Positions 17,022-24,931 of a stretch of DNA of 40,362 nucleotides are shown one piece after another (positions within the stretch are counted from its first letter, which is position 1; the number at the start of each line of letters is the position of its first letter). The notes beneath the pieces were generated by a model, which worked only from the letters and a program-made list of their open reading frames with translations, had not been told where the DNA came from and did not search any database. The position numbers were made by a program, and so were the translations under genes. The stretch is from Candidatus Janibacter merdipullorum (GTDB lineage: Bacteria > Actinomycetota > Actinomycetes > Actinomycetales > Dermatophilaceae): NCBI GenBank assembly GCA_019116945.1, contig DXAR01000185.1, positions 1 to 40,362 of the forward strand. The letters run 5' to 3'.

Positions 17022-18119
17022 ATGCAACTCGTGCGGAGCTGGCCATACAGCATAGCCGTCGGGGTCTCGCTGATGGTCGGGATCGCCGCGGTCATCGGTA
17101 GCTACAGTCTCGGGATTCCTCTCAAGGACCCCGAGGGCTTCCTCGGACCTGCCTACGTGCGCCTCCCTCTGCTCGCCTTCCTGCTCTCCGCTGCCGGCAT
17201 CCTCATCGCCGCCGTGAGGCGCCGCGGGGTGAAGGAGATCAAGACCGGCGTGGTCGAGGTCGTCAAGCACGAGTGGAACCTGCGCCGAGCCTTCTACATC
17301 ATGACCGGTCTGGCGACGTTCTACGTGAGCTACGTCGGGTACCGCAACCTCAAGAGCGTCCTGCCGATCTTCCGTGACGGCACGCTCTACGACCGCGAGC
17401 TCCTCGAGATGGATCGCTGGTTCTTCGGCGGGGTGGACCCCGCCGTCGTCCTCCACACGGTCCTCGGCACCGACATCGCCGCCGTCCTCCTCTCGGCGGT
17501 CTACCTAGCCTACCTGCCGCTCGTGCCCATCAGCCTGGGCGTCTTCCTCGTGCTCAGCCGCGACGTCGCCGTGGGCGCCTGGTACGCGACCGCGCTCTGC
17601 CTCAACTGGGTCCTCGGCGTCGTCAGCTACTACATGCTCCCGGCGGTCGGTCCGATCTACTCCCGCCCGGACCTGTACGCGGACCTGCCGACGACGAGCG
17701 TGACCGGGTTGCAGCAAGGCTTGCTCAACAACCGTCTCGAGTTCGTCACGAGCCCCGAGACGAGCGACGCCATCCACGGTGTCGCCGCCTTCGCCTCACT
17801 GCACGTCTCGGTGACCTTCGCCGCGGCGCTCTTCCTCCACTACACGGTCCGCAGCAGGAGCATCCGGATCGCCGGGTGGACCTTCTTCGCGCTGACCTCC
17901 GTCGCGACCATCTACTTCGGCTGGCACTACGTCATCGACAACTTCGCCGGCATGCTCATCGGCTGGGCGGCTGTGATGATCGGAGCCCGGGCGACCGGCA
18001 TCACCAAGGAGAAGCGGCGCTCCCTTCGCGACCAGCCGGCTCTCGATGTCGACGCTCCTGACGACGTGATCGAGGAGCAGGAAGCCGAGACCGTCGGCAG
18101 CGGGTCCTCCCGCGACTGA
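17022..18119 (+). CDS. PAP2-superfamily membrane phosphatase/phosphotransferase (Aur1/Ipt1-like)
   Basis: A 365-residue polytopic membrane protein. The two motifs of the PAP2 superfamily active site are seen: [11 protein letters not shown] with His261, and [17 protein letters not shown] with His302 and the following Asp. This spacing fits the inositol-phosphorylceramide-synthase-like branch of PAP2 proteins, which move phospho-head-groups on lipids. In actinobacteria such enzymes act on phosphatidylinositol-type or undecaprenyl lipids, but the substrate here is not known. The C-terminal 40 residues are cytosolic and acidic. The start is a leaderless-type ATG. It converges on the decayed DUF1348 gene. 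Confidence 0.85.
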   Translation: MQLVRSWPYSIAVGVSLMVGIAAVIGSYSLGIPLKDPEGFLGPAYVRLPLLAFLLSAAGILIAAVRRRGVKEIKTGVVEVVKHEWNLRRAFYIMTGLATFYVSYVGYRNLKSVLPIFRDGTLYDRELLEMDRWFFGGVDPAVVLHTVLGTDIAAVLLSAVYLAYLPLVPISLGVFLVLSRDVAVGAWYATALCLNWVLGVVSYYMLPAVGPIYSRPDLYADLPTTSVTGLQQGLLNNRLEFVTSPETSDAIHGVAAFASLHVSVTFAAALFLHYTVRSRSIRIAGWTFFALTSVATIYFGWHYVIDNFAGMLIGWAAVMIGARATGITKEKRRSLRDQPALDVDAPDDVIEEQEAETVGSGSSRD

Positions 18120-18134
18120 CCCGTCGCCGCAGCG

Positions 18135-18469
18135 CTACTGCAGCGGTATGTCGAGCCCGCGGTCGCTCTCGGGGCGTGCGCCGAGGATGCGGCGGTCTGA
18201 CTCGGACGCCGATCCGGTTCTCGTGGAAGCTCCACAGGCTCTTGCGCAGGGCGTAGTCGAGCTCGCGCTCCCACTTCCTGGTCAGGAACTCGATGATTTC
18301 CTCACGGCCGGTGACGAAGGTGTCCCGGTTCCGCCACACCGAATCGCGTGTGTAGGCGCCGGCCACACGTTCTGGGTCTCGGGCGTTCCACGCGTCCTCG
18401 GCCGCTTGGACCTTCTGGACGGCGGACTCGTGGTCGAAGGGGGGTAAGGGGTGGGCGCGCTTCGGTCAT
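18135..18469 (-). pseudogene. Decayed DUF1348 (NTF2-like) gene
   Basis: Reading the minus strand from ATG 18469, the start [10 protein letters not shown] shifts frame in a run of six C (18439-18444); dropping one base gives [20 protein letters not shown], the family N-terminus. The frame then runs well through [29 protein letters not shown] and [13 protein letters not shown], all typical of DUF1348/NTF2-like proteins. After about position 18205 the frame loses sense, but the neighbouring frame reads [19 protein letters not shown] to a TAG at 18135, which looks like the family C-terminus. So there is one N-terminal frameshift and an internal loss of roughly 130 bases. It is divergent from the TetR gene. 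Confidence 0.75.
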
Positions 18470-19082
18470 GGCTCTCTCCTTGTTGAGAACGGACGTTCTC
18501 CGTCGGGACCGCGCCGCGCTCCTGGATGTCGCGGAGGCACTCTTCTACGAGCGCGGTATCCGGGCCGTCGGCATGGACGCAGTCCGTACCGCGACGGGGC
18601 AGTCGTTGAAGCGCATCTACGGGATGTTCTCGACGAAGGAGGAGATGGTCGTCGCCGCGCTGCGGCGGCACGATCGCCGCTGGCGAGCGAGCCTGACCGA
18701 ATACGTGGAGCAGCACGAGGACCCGCGCGAACGAGTCCTGGCGATCTTCGACTGGCTCGAGCGCTGGTTCGCCCAGCCAGACTTCCGTGGCTGCGCATGG
18801 ACCAACGCGTACGGCGAGCTCGGCTCCACCTCACCCGCGATCCTCGCCGAGGTGCGCGGCCACAAGGAGGCCTTCCACGATCAGATCGCCGGCTGGGTGC
18901 AGCCCTGCGCGACTCTCCCCGCCGACGCCGTCGCCCTTCTGGCGGAGGGCGCCATTGTCACCGCCGCGATCACGGGCGACCCGACGGTCGCTCGCCCCGC
19001 CCGAGCCGCCGCCCATGCCCTCATCGGCGGTGCGCGTGGGGACGGGGACGGTGAGAACTTGGGTGGGGCGACTGGGGCTTGA
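18468..19082 (+). CDS. TetR/AcrR-family transcriptional regulator
   Basis: A 204-residue regulator. The N-terminal helix-turn-helix is seen in LLDVAEALFYERGIRAVGMDAV followed by SLKRIYGMFSTKEEMVVAAL, the TetR pattern. The rest is the helical ligand domain with an aromatic FDWLERWFAQPDFRGCAWTNAYGE stretch. ATG 18468 overlaps the start codon of the divergent decayed DUF1348 gene in antisense, and a perfect palindrome at 18485-18500 lies inside the first codons; a TTG start a few codons later is possible. It probably represses itself and the divergent gene. Its last codons run into the antisense 3' end of tRNA-Met, giving an odd Gly-rich tail. Confidence 0.85.
   Translation: MALSLLRTDVLRRDRAALLDVAEALFYERGIRAVGMDAVRTATGQSLKRIYGMFSTKEEMVVAALRRHDRRWRASLTEYVEQHEDPRERVLAIFDWLERWFAQPDFRGCAWTNAYGELGSTSPAILAEVRGHKEAFHDQIAGWVQPCATLPADAVALLAEGAIVTAAITGDPTVARPARAAAHALIGGARGDGDGENLGGATGA
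18485..18500. promoter_or_regulatory. Palindrome, candidate TetR operator
   Basis: GAGAACGGACGTTCTC has perfect 7-base arms (GAGAACG and CGTTCTC) with a 2-base centre. It lies at the start of the TetR gene and next to the divergent start codon, the place expected for an autoregulatory operator, and GAACG-NN-CGTTC half-sites are common for TetR proteins. Confidence 0.6.
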
Positions 19083-19137
19083 ACCCAGGACCGACGGATT
19101 ATGAGTCCGGTGCTCTGACCGACTGAGCTACCGCCCC
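19064..19137 (-). tRNA. tRNA-Met (CAT), elongator type
   Basis: The 74-base minus-strand sequence folds as a tRNA: acceptor GGGGCGG/TCGCCCC (last pair G-T), D stem GCTC/GAGC, anticodon loop CTCATAA with anticodon CAT, and T arm CTGGG-TTCAAGC-CCCAG. The first acceptor pair is G-C, so it is not an initiator. The top pair of the anticodon stem (27-43) is C against T and does not form. The genomic bases after the discriminator A are CCC, so CCA must be finished by the nucleotidyltransferase. An Ile2 (lysidine) tRNA with anticodon CAT cannot be fully excluded. It overlaps the TetR gene end in antisense by 19 bases. Confidence 0.9.
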
Positions 19138-19187
19138 TTCGCCCGGAGGCGACGGCGCGACACTACCCCGCCGCCCCCTGCGAGCGG

Positions 19188-19850
19188 TCAGCGCCTCAGT
19201 GTCGTCGAGGCCTTGCCCCAGGTGGTCGAGGAGTCGATGGTCGCGATCTGCCAGTAGCGGTTCGTCGAGGCATAGGTCTTGATCGACACCCGACCCTTGC
19301 TGTCGGTCTTCCCGCTCTTGACCCACTTCCAGGAGCAGGAGGCGCAGCTCTTCTGCCGCAGGCTCACCTTGGCGCCGGCCCACCCGCGGTAGGTCTGGGC
19401 GTTGGGGGAATAGCGGGTCGCCGTCGCCTTCACCGTGACATAGCGCCCCGACCGCGAGCTGCTGGCAGCGGTCCTCGAGCCGAGACGGACCGTCATCGTG
19501 CGGGTGTTCTGGTTCATTCGGCGGTAGTTGCGGTCGTAGGCCCCCTCGGGGCGCACGGTGTAGGTGCCGAGGGGGGACCAGTCGTACCAGTCCAGCCGCT
19601 CGCTCGTCTGCCCGTCGTAGAAGAAGAAGTCCCACGGCCCCTGCGTGGGGTGGACGACCGACCAGGTCGCCCAGTCGGCATACCGTCGGCAGCCCTCGCT
19701 GTAGGTGCCGGTGATCGTCCGGTACGAGCTGGTGATCGAGACCTTGCTCGGCACTGACACCGAGCAGGAGTACGCGGCCTGGGCCGGAGCCGGCGACGCC
19801 GCGAGGGGAAGGAGGGAGAGGGCGGCAGCCGCCGCGACGCGCTTGAGCAT
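19188..19850 (-). CDS. Secreted beta-rich protein of unknown function
   Basis: A 220-residue protein with a Sec signal peptide ending near PAQA-AYS. The mature part looks like two beta-sandwich domains: a first one with Trp/Tyr-rich WDFFFYDG and LDWYDWSPLGTYTV, and a second Ig-like one with VTVKATATRYSPNA, KVSLRQKSCASCSW and GKTDSKGRVSIKTYAS. Such Ig-like repeats are frequent in exported actinobacterial proteins. Four mature cysteines (two in CASC) could form disulfides. GAGG precedes the ATG by 7 bases. No enzymatic motif is seen. It is upstream of, and on the same strand as, tRNA-Met. Confidence 0.8.
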   Translation of the reverse strand: MLKRVAAAAALSLLPLAASPAPAQAAYSCSVSVPSKVSITSSYRTITGTYSEGCRRYADWATWSVVHPTQGPWDFFFYDGQTSERLDWYDWSPLGTYTVRPEGAYDRNYRRMNQNTRTMTVRLGSRTAASSSRSGRYVTVKATATRYSPNAQTYRGWAGAKVSLRQKSCASCSWKWVKSGKTDSKGRVSIKTYASTNRYWQIATIDSSTTWGKASTTLRR

Positions 19851-20130
19851 GGGGTACCTCGGAAGGTGAGAAGGGAGGAGCTGGAGGGAGATACCCCCCG
19901 GCGGTTCGAGAGCATAGAGCCACACGGCGACAACCGGAAGACACGGGAGCGGCGGGTGCGTCTGGAGGGGGCAGCGTGAGGACTGGTGCTCCTGTGATCC
20001 ATGGGGCAGAATGGCCGCACAACCACATATCGCTTCGAGCAGCACGCCGCGACACGCGCAGCAGCCGTTCGATCCCACAGGGAGTGCTTGGCGTTGGGGA
20101 AGACGTCCATCGCACTCAAGGAGGATCAGG

Positions 20131-20643
20131 ATGTCTGCAGGAAAGCGCATCAGTACCCGCGGTGTGGTGTTCATCCACAGCACCCCGACGGCTCTGTGCC
20201 CCCACATCACGTGGGCGCTCGAGGCCGTCTTGGATCAGGCCGTGTCCCTCGACTGGTCCGAGCAGCCGCTCGGCCGGTCGTTCCAGCGTGCCGAGTTCTC
20301 CTGGACGGGGGACCCGGGCACGGGGGCGAAGCTTGCCTCCGCACTCCGCGGTTGGGAGGGCGTGCGGTACGAGGTCACCGAGGAGCCCACTCCGGGCCTC
20401 GACGGCTCGCGCTGGAGCCACACCCCGACCCTCGGCATCCACCACGCGACGATCTCCGCCTCGGGTGACGTTGTCATCCACGAGAACCGTCTGCGCGAGG
20501 TCATGACGCTCGCCCAGGGGGCGGGTGAGGCGGTCGAGGACATGCTCGACGAGCTGCTCGGTGGTCCGTGGGACGCCGAGCTGGAGCCCTTCCGCCACGC
20601 GGGCGAGGGCGCGCCGGTGCGCTGGCTGCATAAGGTCGGCTGA
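20131..20643 (+). CDS. DUF3145 family protein
   Basis: A 170-residue cytosolic protein of the DUF3145 family, which is confined to actinobacteria and often lies beside the FAS II cluster. Visible family stretches are GVVFIHSTPTALCPHITWALE at the start and RWSHTPTLGIHHATISASGD in the middle, ending with a helical LREVMTLAQGAGEAVEDMLDELLGG. Its biochemical role is not known. A strong AAGGAGGA ribosome-binding site lies 5-6 bases before the ATG, which sets the start against longer frame-open alternatives. It converges on accD across a strong hairpin. The 280 bases upstream hold no gene I can support. Confidence 0.85.
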   Translation: MSAGKRISTRGVVFIHSTPTALCPHITWALEAVLDQAVSLDWSEQPLGRSFQRAEFSWTGDPGTGAKLASALRGWEGVRYEVTEEPTPGLDGSRWSHTPTLGIHHATISASGDVVIHENRLREVMTLAQGAGEAVEDMLDELLGGPWDAELEPFRHAGEGAPVRWLHKVG

Positions 20644-20755
20644 CGACCGCGCGAGGATCCGAGCGAGGGACGAGCGAGGCCCGGAGGGCCCGTGGGAAGC
20701 CGACGAGGGGAAGGTCGGCTGACCCGGGCCTGAGGATCCGAGGAGCCCGAGCGAA
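20632..20755 (+). repeat. Imperfect direct repeat spanning the DUF3145 stop codon
   Basis: AAGGTCGGCTGAC occurs at 20632-20644, including the DUF3145 stop, and again at 20711-20723. Each copy is followed by GAGGATCCGAG and GAGCGA(A/G)GG-like sequence. The period is 79 bases. It looks like an old duplication of the gene end, followed by decay. Confidence 0.5.
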
Positions 20756-20768
20756 GGCGAACAACAGA

Positions 20769-20813
20769 GACGGACGAGAGGTGCGCTGCCTCCTTGGCGC
20801 ACCCTCGTCCGTC
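20769..20813. terminator. Strong bidirectional terminator hairpin between DUF3145 and accD
   Basis: GACGGACGAG-A-GGTGCGC pairs with GCGCACCCTCGTCCGTC, a 17-base stem with one bulged A and a 10-base loop. It ends 23 bases from the accD stop and lies 125 bases after the DUF3145 stop. There is no long T-run, as is usual for high-GC actinobacteria. Confidence 0.8.
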
Positions 20814-20836
20814 CCTGTCGTTCGTGGCAGCAGCAC

Positions 20837-22276
20837 CTACAGGGGGATGTTGCCGTGCTCCCCGCGCCTGGCCGGCGCCTCGGCGAGAGCTGCTGCCACC
20901 GTCGTGCGTGTGCGGGTGGGCTCGACGATCTCGTCCACCACGCCGATCTCCACGGCCCGCTCGAGCCCTCCGGAGAGCCGGTCGTGCTCGTCGGCGAGCT
21001 CCTGCTCCACCGCGGCCCGTTCGGCCTCGTCGACCTCGGCCAGCCGTCGCCGGTGGAGGATGCGGATGGCTGCGACGGAGCCCATGACGGCCACGTGGGC
21101 GTCGGGCCAGGCGAAGACCTTCGTCGCGCCGAGGGACCGGGAGTTCATCGCGATGTACGCGCCGCCATAGGTCTTGCGGGTCACGACGGTGACCCGGGGG
21201 ACGACGGACTCCGCGAAGGCATGGAGGAGCTTCGCCCCCCTTCGCACGACGCCGTCCCACTCCTGGCCGACGCCGGGGAGGTAGCCGGGGACGTCGACGA
21301 GGACGACGAGCGGCACGCCGAAGGCGTCGCACATGCGCACGAAGCGGGCCGCCTTCTCCGCGGAGGAGGAGTCGAGGCAGCCGCCGAGGCGCATGGGGTT
21401 GTTGGCGATGACGCCGACCGTCCGCCCGCCGAGCCGGCCGAGCGTGGTGACGATGTTGGGGGCCCACCGGGCGTGGAGCTCCTGCGTCGGCGCGGAGTCG
21501 AGAAGCATCTCGACGAGAGGGTGGACGTCGTAGGCTCGTTTGGCCGAGTCGGGCAGCTGCTCCGCGAGGTCGACATCGGTGATCCCCGCGACGTCGAAGT
21601 CGCCCTGGTCGGCCAGCAGCCGGCACAGCGTCCCTGCCCGCGTGAACGCGTCGTCGATGGACTCGGCGAGCACATGGACGACGCCGGAGCGGCGGCCGTG
21701 CGGCTCGGGACCACCGAGACGAAGGGCGTCGACATCCTCTCCCGTGACCGACCGGACGACGTCCGGTCCGGTGACGAAGATCCGCCCTTCCGGGGCGAGG
21801 ATGACGATGTCGGTGAGGGCGGGCCCGTAGGCGGCACCACCGGCGGCTGCGCCGATGACGACGGAGATCTGGGGGACCTTGCCGGAGGCGCGGGTCATGA
21901 TCGCGAAGACCTCACCCACGGCATGGAGGGAGACGACACCCTCGGGGAGACGGGCACCACCGGAATGCCAGAGCCCGACGACGGGCACCTCGTCCGCGAG
22001 GGCCCGCTCGTAGGCGGCGACGACGACCTTGCAGCCGGCGACGCCCATGGCGCCGCCCATGACCGTCGCGTCCGAGGCGAAGGCGACGACGGGCTGTCCG
22101 TCGACCGTGCCGGTCGCCGCGAGCATCCCGGAGTCGTCGTCCGCGGTGATGAGCTCGAGGGATCCCTCGTCGAAGAAGGCGGCGAGACGGTGGTTGGGGT
22201 TGCGGGGGTCCTCCTCACGGGGGACCTTCGTCCGCGTGGCCACGGAGGCCGAGGCCGCGTTCGGCTGGCGGGCCAT
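20837..22276 (-). CDS. accD: Acyl-CoA carboxylase beta subunit (carboxyltransferase), FAS-linked
   Basis: A 479-residue carboxyltransferase beta subunit of the AccD6/PccB family, somewhat shorter than typical PccB. Two crotonase-like halves are visible. The first has VVAFASDATVMGGAMGVAGC and ISVVIGAAAGGAAYGPALTD (oxyanion glycines). The second has VVLVDVPGYLPGVGQEW and TRKTYGGAYIAMNSR. It moves CO2 from the biotin of an alpha subunit, encoded elsewhere, to acetyl-CoA or propionyl-CoA. Being last in the fab operon argues for malonyl-CoA supply to fatty-acid synthesis. Its ATG shares one base with the fabF stop (TGATG). Confidence 0.92.
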   Translation of the reverse strand: MARQPNAASASVATRTKVPREEDPRNPNHRLAAFFDEGSLELITADDDSGMLAATGTVDGQPVVAFASDATVMGGAMGVAGCKVVVAAYERALADEVPVVGLWHSGGARLPEGVVSLHAVGEVFAIMTRASGKVPQISVVIGAAAGGAAYGPALTDIVILAPEGRIFVTGPDVVRSVTGEDVDALRLGGPEPHGRRSGVVHVLAESIDDAFTRAGTLCRLLADQGDFDVAGITDVDLAEQLPDSAKRAYDVHPLVEMLLDSAPTQELHARWAPNIVTTLGRLGGRTVGVIANNPMRLGGCLDSSSAEKAARFVRMCDAFGVPLVVLVDVPGYLPGVGQEWDGVVRRGAKLLHAFAESVVPRVTVVTRKTYGGAYIAMNSRSLGATKVFAWPDAHVAVMGSVAAIRILHRRRLAEVDEAERAAVEQELADEHDRLSGGLERAVEIGVVDEIVEPTRTRTTVAAALAEAPARRGEHGNIPL

Positions 22277-23526
22277 CAGTAGCTCCCGAAGGCGAGGGCG
22301 ACGTTGTGGCCACCGAAGCCGAAGGAGTTGTCGAGGACGAGGAGGTCCCCGTCCTGGGAGAGCTGGCGCGGCTCGTCGCGCACGATGTCGAGGTCGACGG
22401 CCGGGTCGAGGGTCTCGATGTTCATCGTCGGTGGCGCGACCCGGTCGCGCACCGCCTGCGCGGCGAAGATCGCCTCGAGGGCCCCGGCGGCGCCGAGGAG
22501 GTGACCGGTCATCGACTTCGTCCCGCTCACGGCCATGTGGTCGGCGTCCGACCCGAAGGCCCGCCGGATGGCGGCCACCTCGGCGACGTCACCGACCGGG
22601 GTGGAGGTCGCGTGCGCATTGATGTGGCTGAGGTCGGCGGGCGTGGCGCCGGCATCCCGGACGGCGTCGGCCATGGCCCGGGAGGCGCCCGCACCCTCCG
22701 GCTCGGGGGCGGCGATGTGGTGCGAGTCGGCGCTCACGCCGAAGCCGGCGAGCGTGCAGATGATGTCCGCACCGCGGGCCTTGGCGTGCTCCTCGGACTC
22801 GAGGACGAGGATGGCGCCCCCTTCGCCGAGGACGAAGCCGTCCCGCTCGGTGTCGTAGGGGCGTGAGGCCGTCGCCGGCGAGTCGTTGCGCGTCGAGAGC
22901 GCCTGCATGGCGGCGAAGCCGGCGATGGGCAGCGGGTGGATGGACGCCTCTGAGCCGCCGGCGATGACGACATCGGCGAGACCCTCCCGGATGAGGTGTG
23001 CTCCGTAGCCGATCGACTCGGCGCCGGAGGAGCAGGCGGAGACGAGGGTGTGTGCCCCCGCGCGGGCACCGAACTCCAGCGAGACCGTGCCGGCCGCGGA
23101 GTTGGGCATGAGCATGGGGATCGACAGGGGGTAGACGCGGCGAGGGCCCTTGGTGCGCAAGGCCTCCCACGCGGTGAGGAGGGTCTGCACGCCGCCGATG
23201 CCGGTGCCCACGGAGCTGGCGAGGCGCTCCGGCTCCACCTCGGGCGCCCCGGCGTTGGCCCAGGCCTCGCGGGCGGCGACGAGCGCGTACTGGGCGAAGG
23301 GGTCGAGGCGCTTGGTCTCGACCTTCTTCAGCACCTCGGCGACGGGGGTGGTCAGCTGCGCGGCGAAGGAGACCGGGAGCTCGTACTCCTCGACCCAGTC
23401 GGAGTCGAGGGCGCTGGCACCCGAACGGCCGGCGAGGGCTGCCTGCCAGGTCTCCTCGGCGGTGCCGCCGAGCGGGGTCGTGGCTCCGAGGCCGGTGACG
23501 ACGACGGTGGGCCGGGGGGAGGTCAT
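22276..23526 (-). CDS. fabF: Beta-ketoacyl-ACP synthase II
   Basis: A 416-residue KAS II enzyme that elongates acyl-ACP with malonyl-ACP. The active-site set is complete: Cys165 in SACSSGAESIG, His305 in INAHATSTPVGD, Lys337 and His342 in TKSMTGHLLGAAGAL. The late glycine-rich NSFGFGGHN is also present. It corresponds to KasA/KasB of mycobacteria, but only one copy is present. An intra-operon hairpin separates it from acpP. The start follows GGAGCT by a few bases on the minus strand. Confidence 0.95.
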   Translation of the reverse strand: MTSPRPTVVVTGLGATTPLGGTAEETWQAALAGRSGASALDSDWVEEYELPVSFAAQLTTPVAEVLKKVETKRLDPFAQYALVAAREAWANAGAPEVEPERLASSVGTGIGGVQTLLTAWEALRTKGPRRVYPLSIPMLMPNSAAGTVSLEFGARAGAHTLVSACSSGAESIGYGAHLIREGLADVVIAGGSEASIHPLPIAGFAAMQALSTRNDSPATASRPYDTERDGFVLGEGGAILVLESEEHAKARGADIICTLAGFGVSADSHHIAAPEPEGAGASRAMADAVRDAGATPADLSHINAHATSTPVGDVAEVAAIRRAFGSDADHMAVSGTKSMTGHLLGAAGALEAIFAAQAVRDRVAPPTMNIETLDPAVDLDIVRDEPRQLSQDGDLLVLDNSFGFGGHNVALAFGSY

Positions 23527-23567
23527 GGAAGCTCCTGTCGGTACGGGTGAGGGGTGCAGCCGGGGCG

Positions 23568-23600
23568 GGTCCCCCCTTCGTCATGGCGAAGGGGGGTACC
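23568..23600 (-). other. Intra-operon hairpin between acpP and fabF
   Basis: CCCCCCTTCG and CGAAGGGGGG form a perfect 10-base stem around a 6-base loop, extended by GGT/ACC outside a one-base bulge. It lies in the 83-base gap after acpP, the most abundant product of the operon, and may act as a partial terminator or a 3' stabiliser of acpP mRNA. Its function is inferred. Confidence 0.6.
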
Positions 23601-23609
23601 CCACCGGTC

Positions 23610-23861
23610 TCAGGCGGCCTGGTTGGCCTGGATGTAGTTCACGGCGTCGCCGACGGTCTTGAGGTTCTTGACCTCCTCATCGGGGATCTTCGCGCCGAAC
23701 TTCTCCTCGGCGGTGACGGCGATCGTCATCATCGACAGCGAGTCGACGTCGAGGTCATCGGTGAAGGTCTTGTCGACGGTCACCTCGGACGCGTCGATGC
23801 CCGTCTCCTCCGAGACGATCTCGGCGAGTCCGGCGAGGATGTCCTGGTCGCTGTGAGCCAT
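23610..23861 (-). CDS. acpP: Acyl carrier protein
   Basis: An 83-residue acidic four-helix carrier protein. The phosphopantetheine attachment site is DLDVDSLSMM with Ser41. It is close in length to standard ACP, without the long C-terminal tail of mycobacterial AcpM. A strong AAGGAGAA ribosome-binding site precedes the ATG by about 6 bases, consistent with high expression. It carries the growing acyl chain between FabD, FabH, FabF and the reductases encoded elsewhere. Confidence 0.96.
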   Translation of the reverse strand: MAHSDQDILAGLAEIVSEETGIDASEVTVDKTFTDDLDVDSLSMMTIAVTAEEKFGAKIPDEEVKNLKTVGDAVNYIQANQAA

Positions 23862-23932
23862 GTCGGTTCTCCTTGTGTTGGGTGTTGTGTGGAAGGGTGC
23901 TGGCCCGATGACCCGTCGGACCGACGGGTGAA

Positions 23933-24931
23933 CTAGGGGAGGGTCACGACCTGGCCGGCCCACACGAGGCCGGCGCCGAAGCCGATCGTCAGGGCGAGCC
24001 CACCCGGCTGGACCTCACCCTCGCGGAGCATGCGGTCCATCGCGAGCGGCACCGACGCGGCGGAGGTGTTGGCCGTGGTCCGGATGTCGCGGGCGATCGG
24101 GAGGCCGGCGGGGAGGGCGAGCTCCTTGGCCATCTGGTCGATGATGCGGACATTGGCCTGGTGGGGGATGAAGGCCGCGAGGTCCTCGGCCCGGACACCG
24201 GCCGCGTCGAGAGTGCGCTGGGCCTCCTTGGCCATCGACCAGACCGCCCAGCGGAAGACGCTGGGACCCTCCATGACGATGGCCGGCCACTGCAGCTCAC
24301 GGTCGTCACGGAGGGTGATCCACGAGTCGCGCTGGGCGATGAAGTCCTTCTTGTCGCCGTCGCTGCCCCACACGGTCGGGCTGATGCCGGGAGTCTCGCT
24401 ACGGGAGACGATGACGGCCCCTGCACCGTCACCGAAGATGAAGGCCGACCCGCGGTCGGTGGGGTCGGTGAAGTCGAGGAGCTTTTCGACACCGACGACG
24501 AGGACGTGCTCGGCCGTGCCCACCCGGACCATGTCGTTGGCGACGGACACGGCGTGGCAGAAGCCGGCGCACGCCGCCGAGATGTCGAAGGCCGCTGCCC
24601 TGGAACCGAATCGGGCCGCGAGCTCCGGCGCAGCACCGGGCGTCTGGAAGGGGTGGGTCACCGTGGCGACGATGACGCCGTCGAGCTGGTCGGCGGTGAT
24701 CCCGGCGTACTCGAGCGCCGCCCTCGAGGCGTACTCGGACATGTCGACGACGGTCTCGTCCGGCGCCGCCCGGTGGCGGGACTCGATGCCGGACCGCTCG
24801 CGGATCCACTCGTCGGAGGAGTCGATCGGCCCGACGATCTCGCTGTTGGGGACGACGCGCTCCGGGCGGTAGCCGCCGACGCCGGTGATCCGCGCGTGGT
24901 GCAGGACGTCGGGGACGCCGAGGGTGCTCAT
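23933..24931 (-). CDS. fabH: Beta-ketoacyl-ACP synthase III
   Basis: A 332-residue KAS III that starts fatty-acid chains by condensing an acyl-CoA with malonyl-ACP. The catalytic triad is complete: Cys121 in SAACAGFCHAV, His257 in FIPHQANVRIID and Asn288 in TTANTSAAS. Actinobacteria usually use branched-chain starter CoAs here; that is family knowledge. The ATG overlaps the fabD stop by four bases (ATGA), which fixes the start. The gene after it, acpP, is 71 bases away with its own ribosome-binding site. Confidence 0.95.
   Translation of the reverse strand: MSTLGVPDVLHHARITGVGGYRPERVVPNSEIVGPIDSSDEWIRERSGIESRHRAAPDETVVDMSEYASRAALEYAGITADQLDGVIVATVTHPFQTPGAAPELAARFGSRAAAFDISAACAGFCHAVSVANDMVRVGTAEHVLVVGVEKLLDFTDPTDRGSAFIFGDGAGAVIVSRSETPGISPTVWGSDGDKKDFIAQRDSWITLRDDRELQWPAIVMEGPSVFRWAVWSMAKEAQRTLDAAGVRAEDLAAFIPHQANVRIIDQMAKELALPAGLPIARDIRTTANTSAASVPLAMDRMLREGEVQPGGLALTIGFGAGLVWAGQVVTLP

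Noticed and set aside
20001-20468. Open frame starting before DUF3145
   Set aside because: It overlaps DUF3145 in another frame, and the DUF3145 ribosome-binding site lies inside it; no homology signal.
20644-20836. CRISPR-like repeat array
   Set aside because: Only two imperfect copies with irregular spacing and no cas genes.
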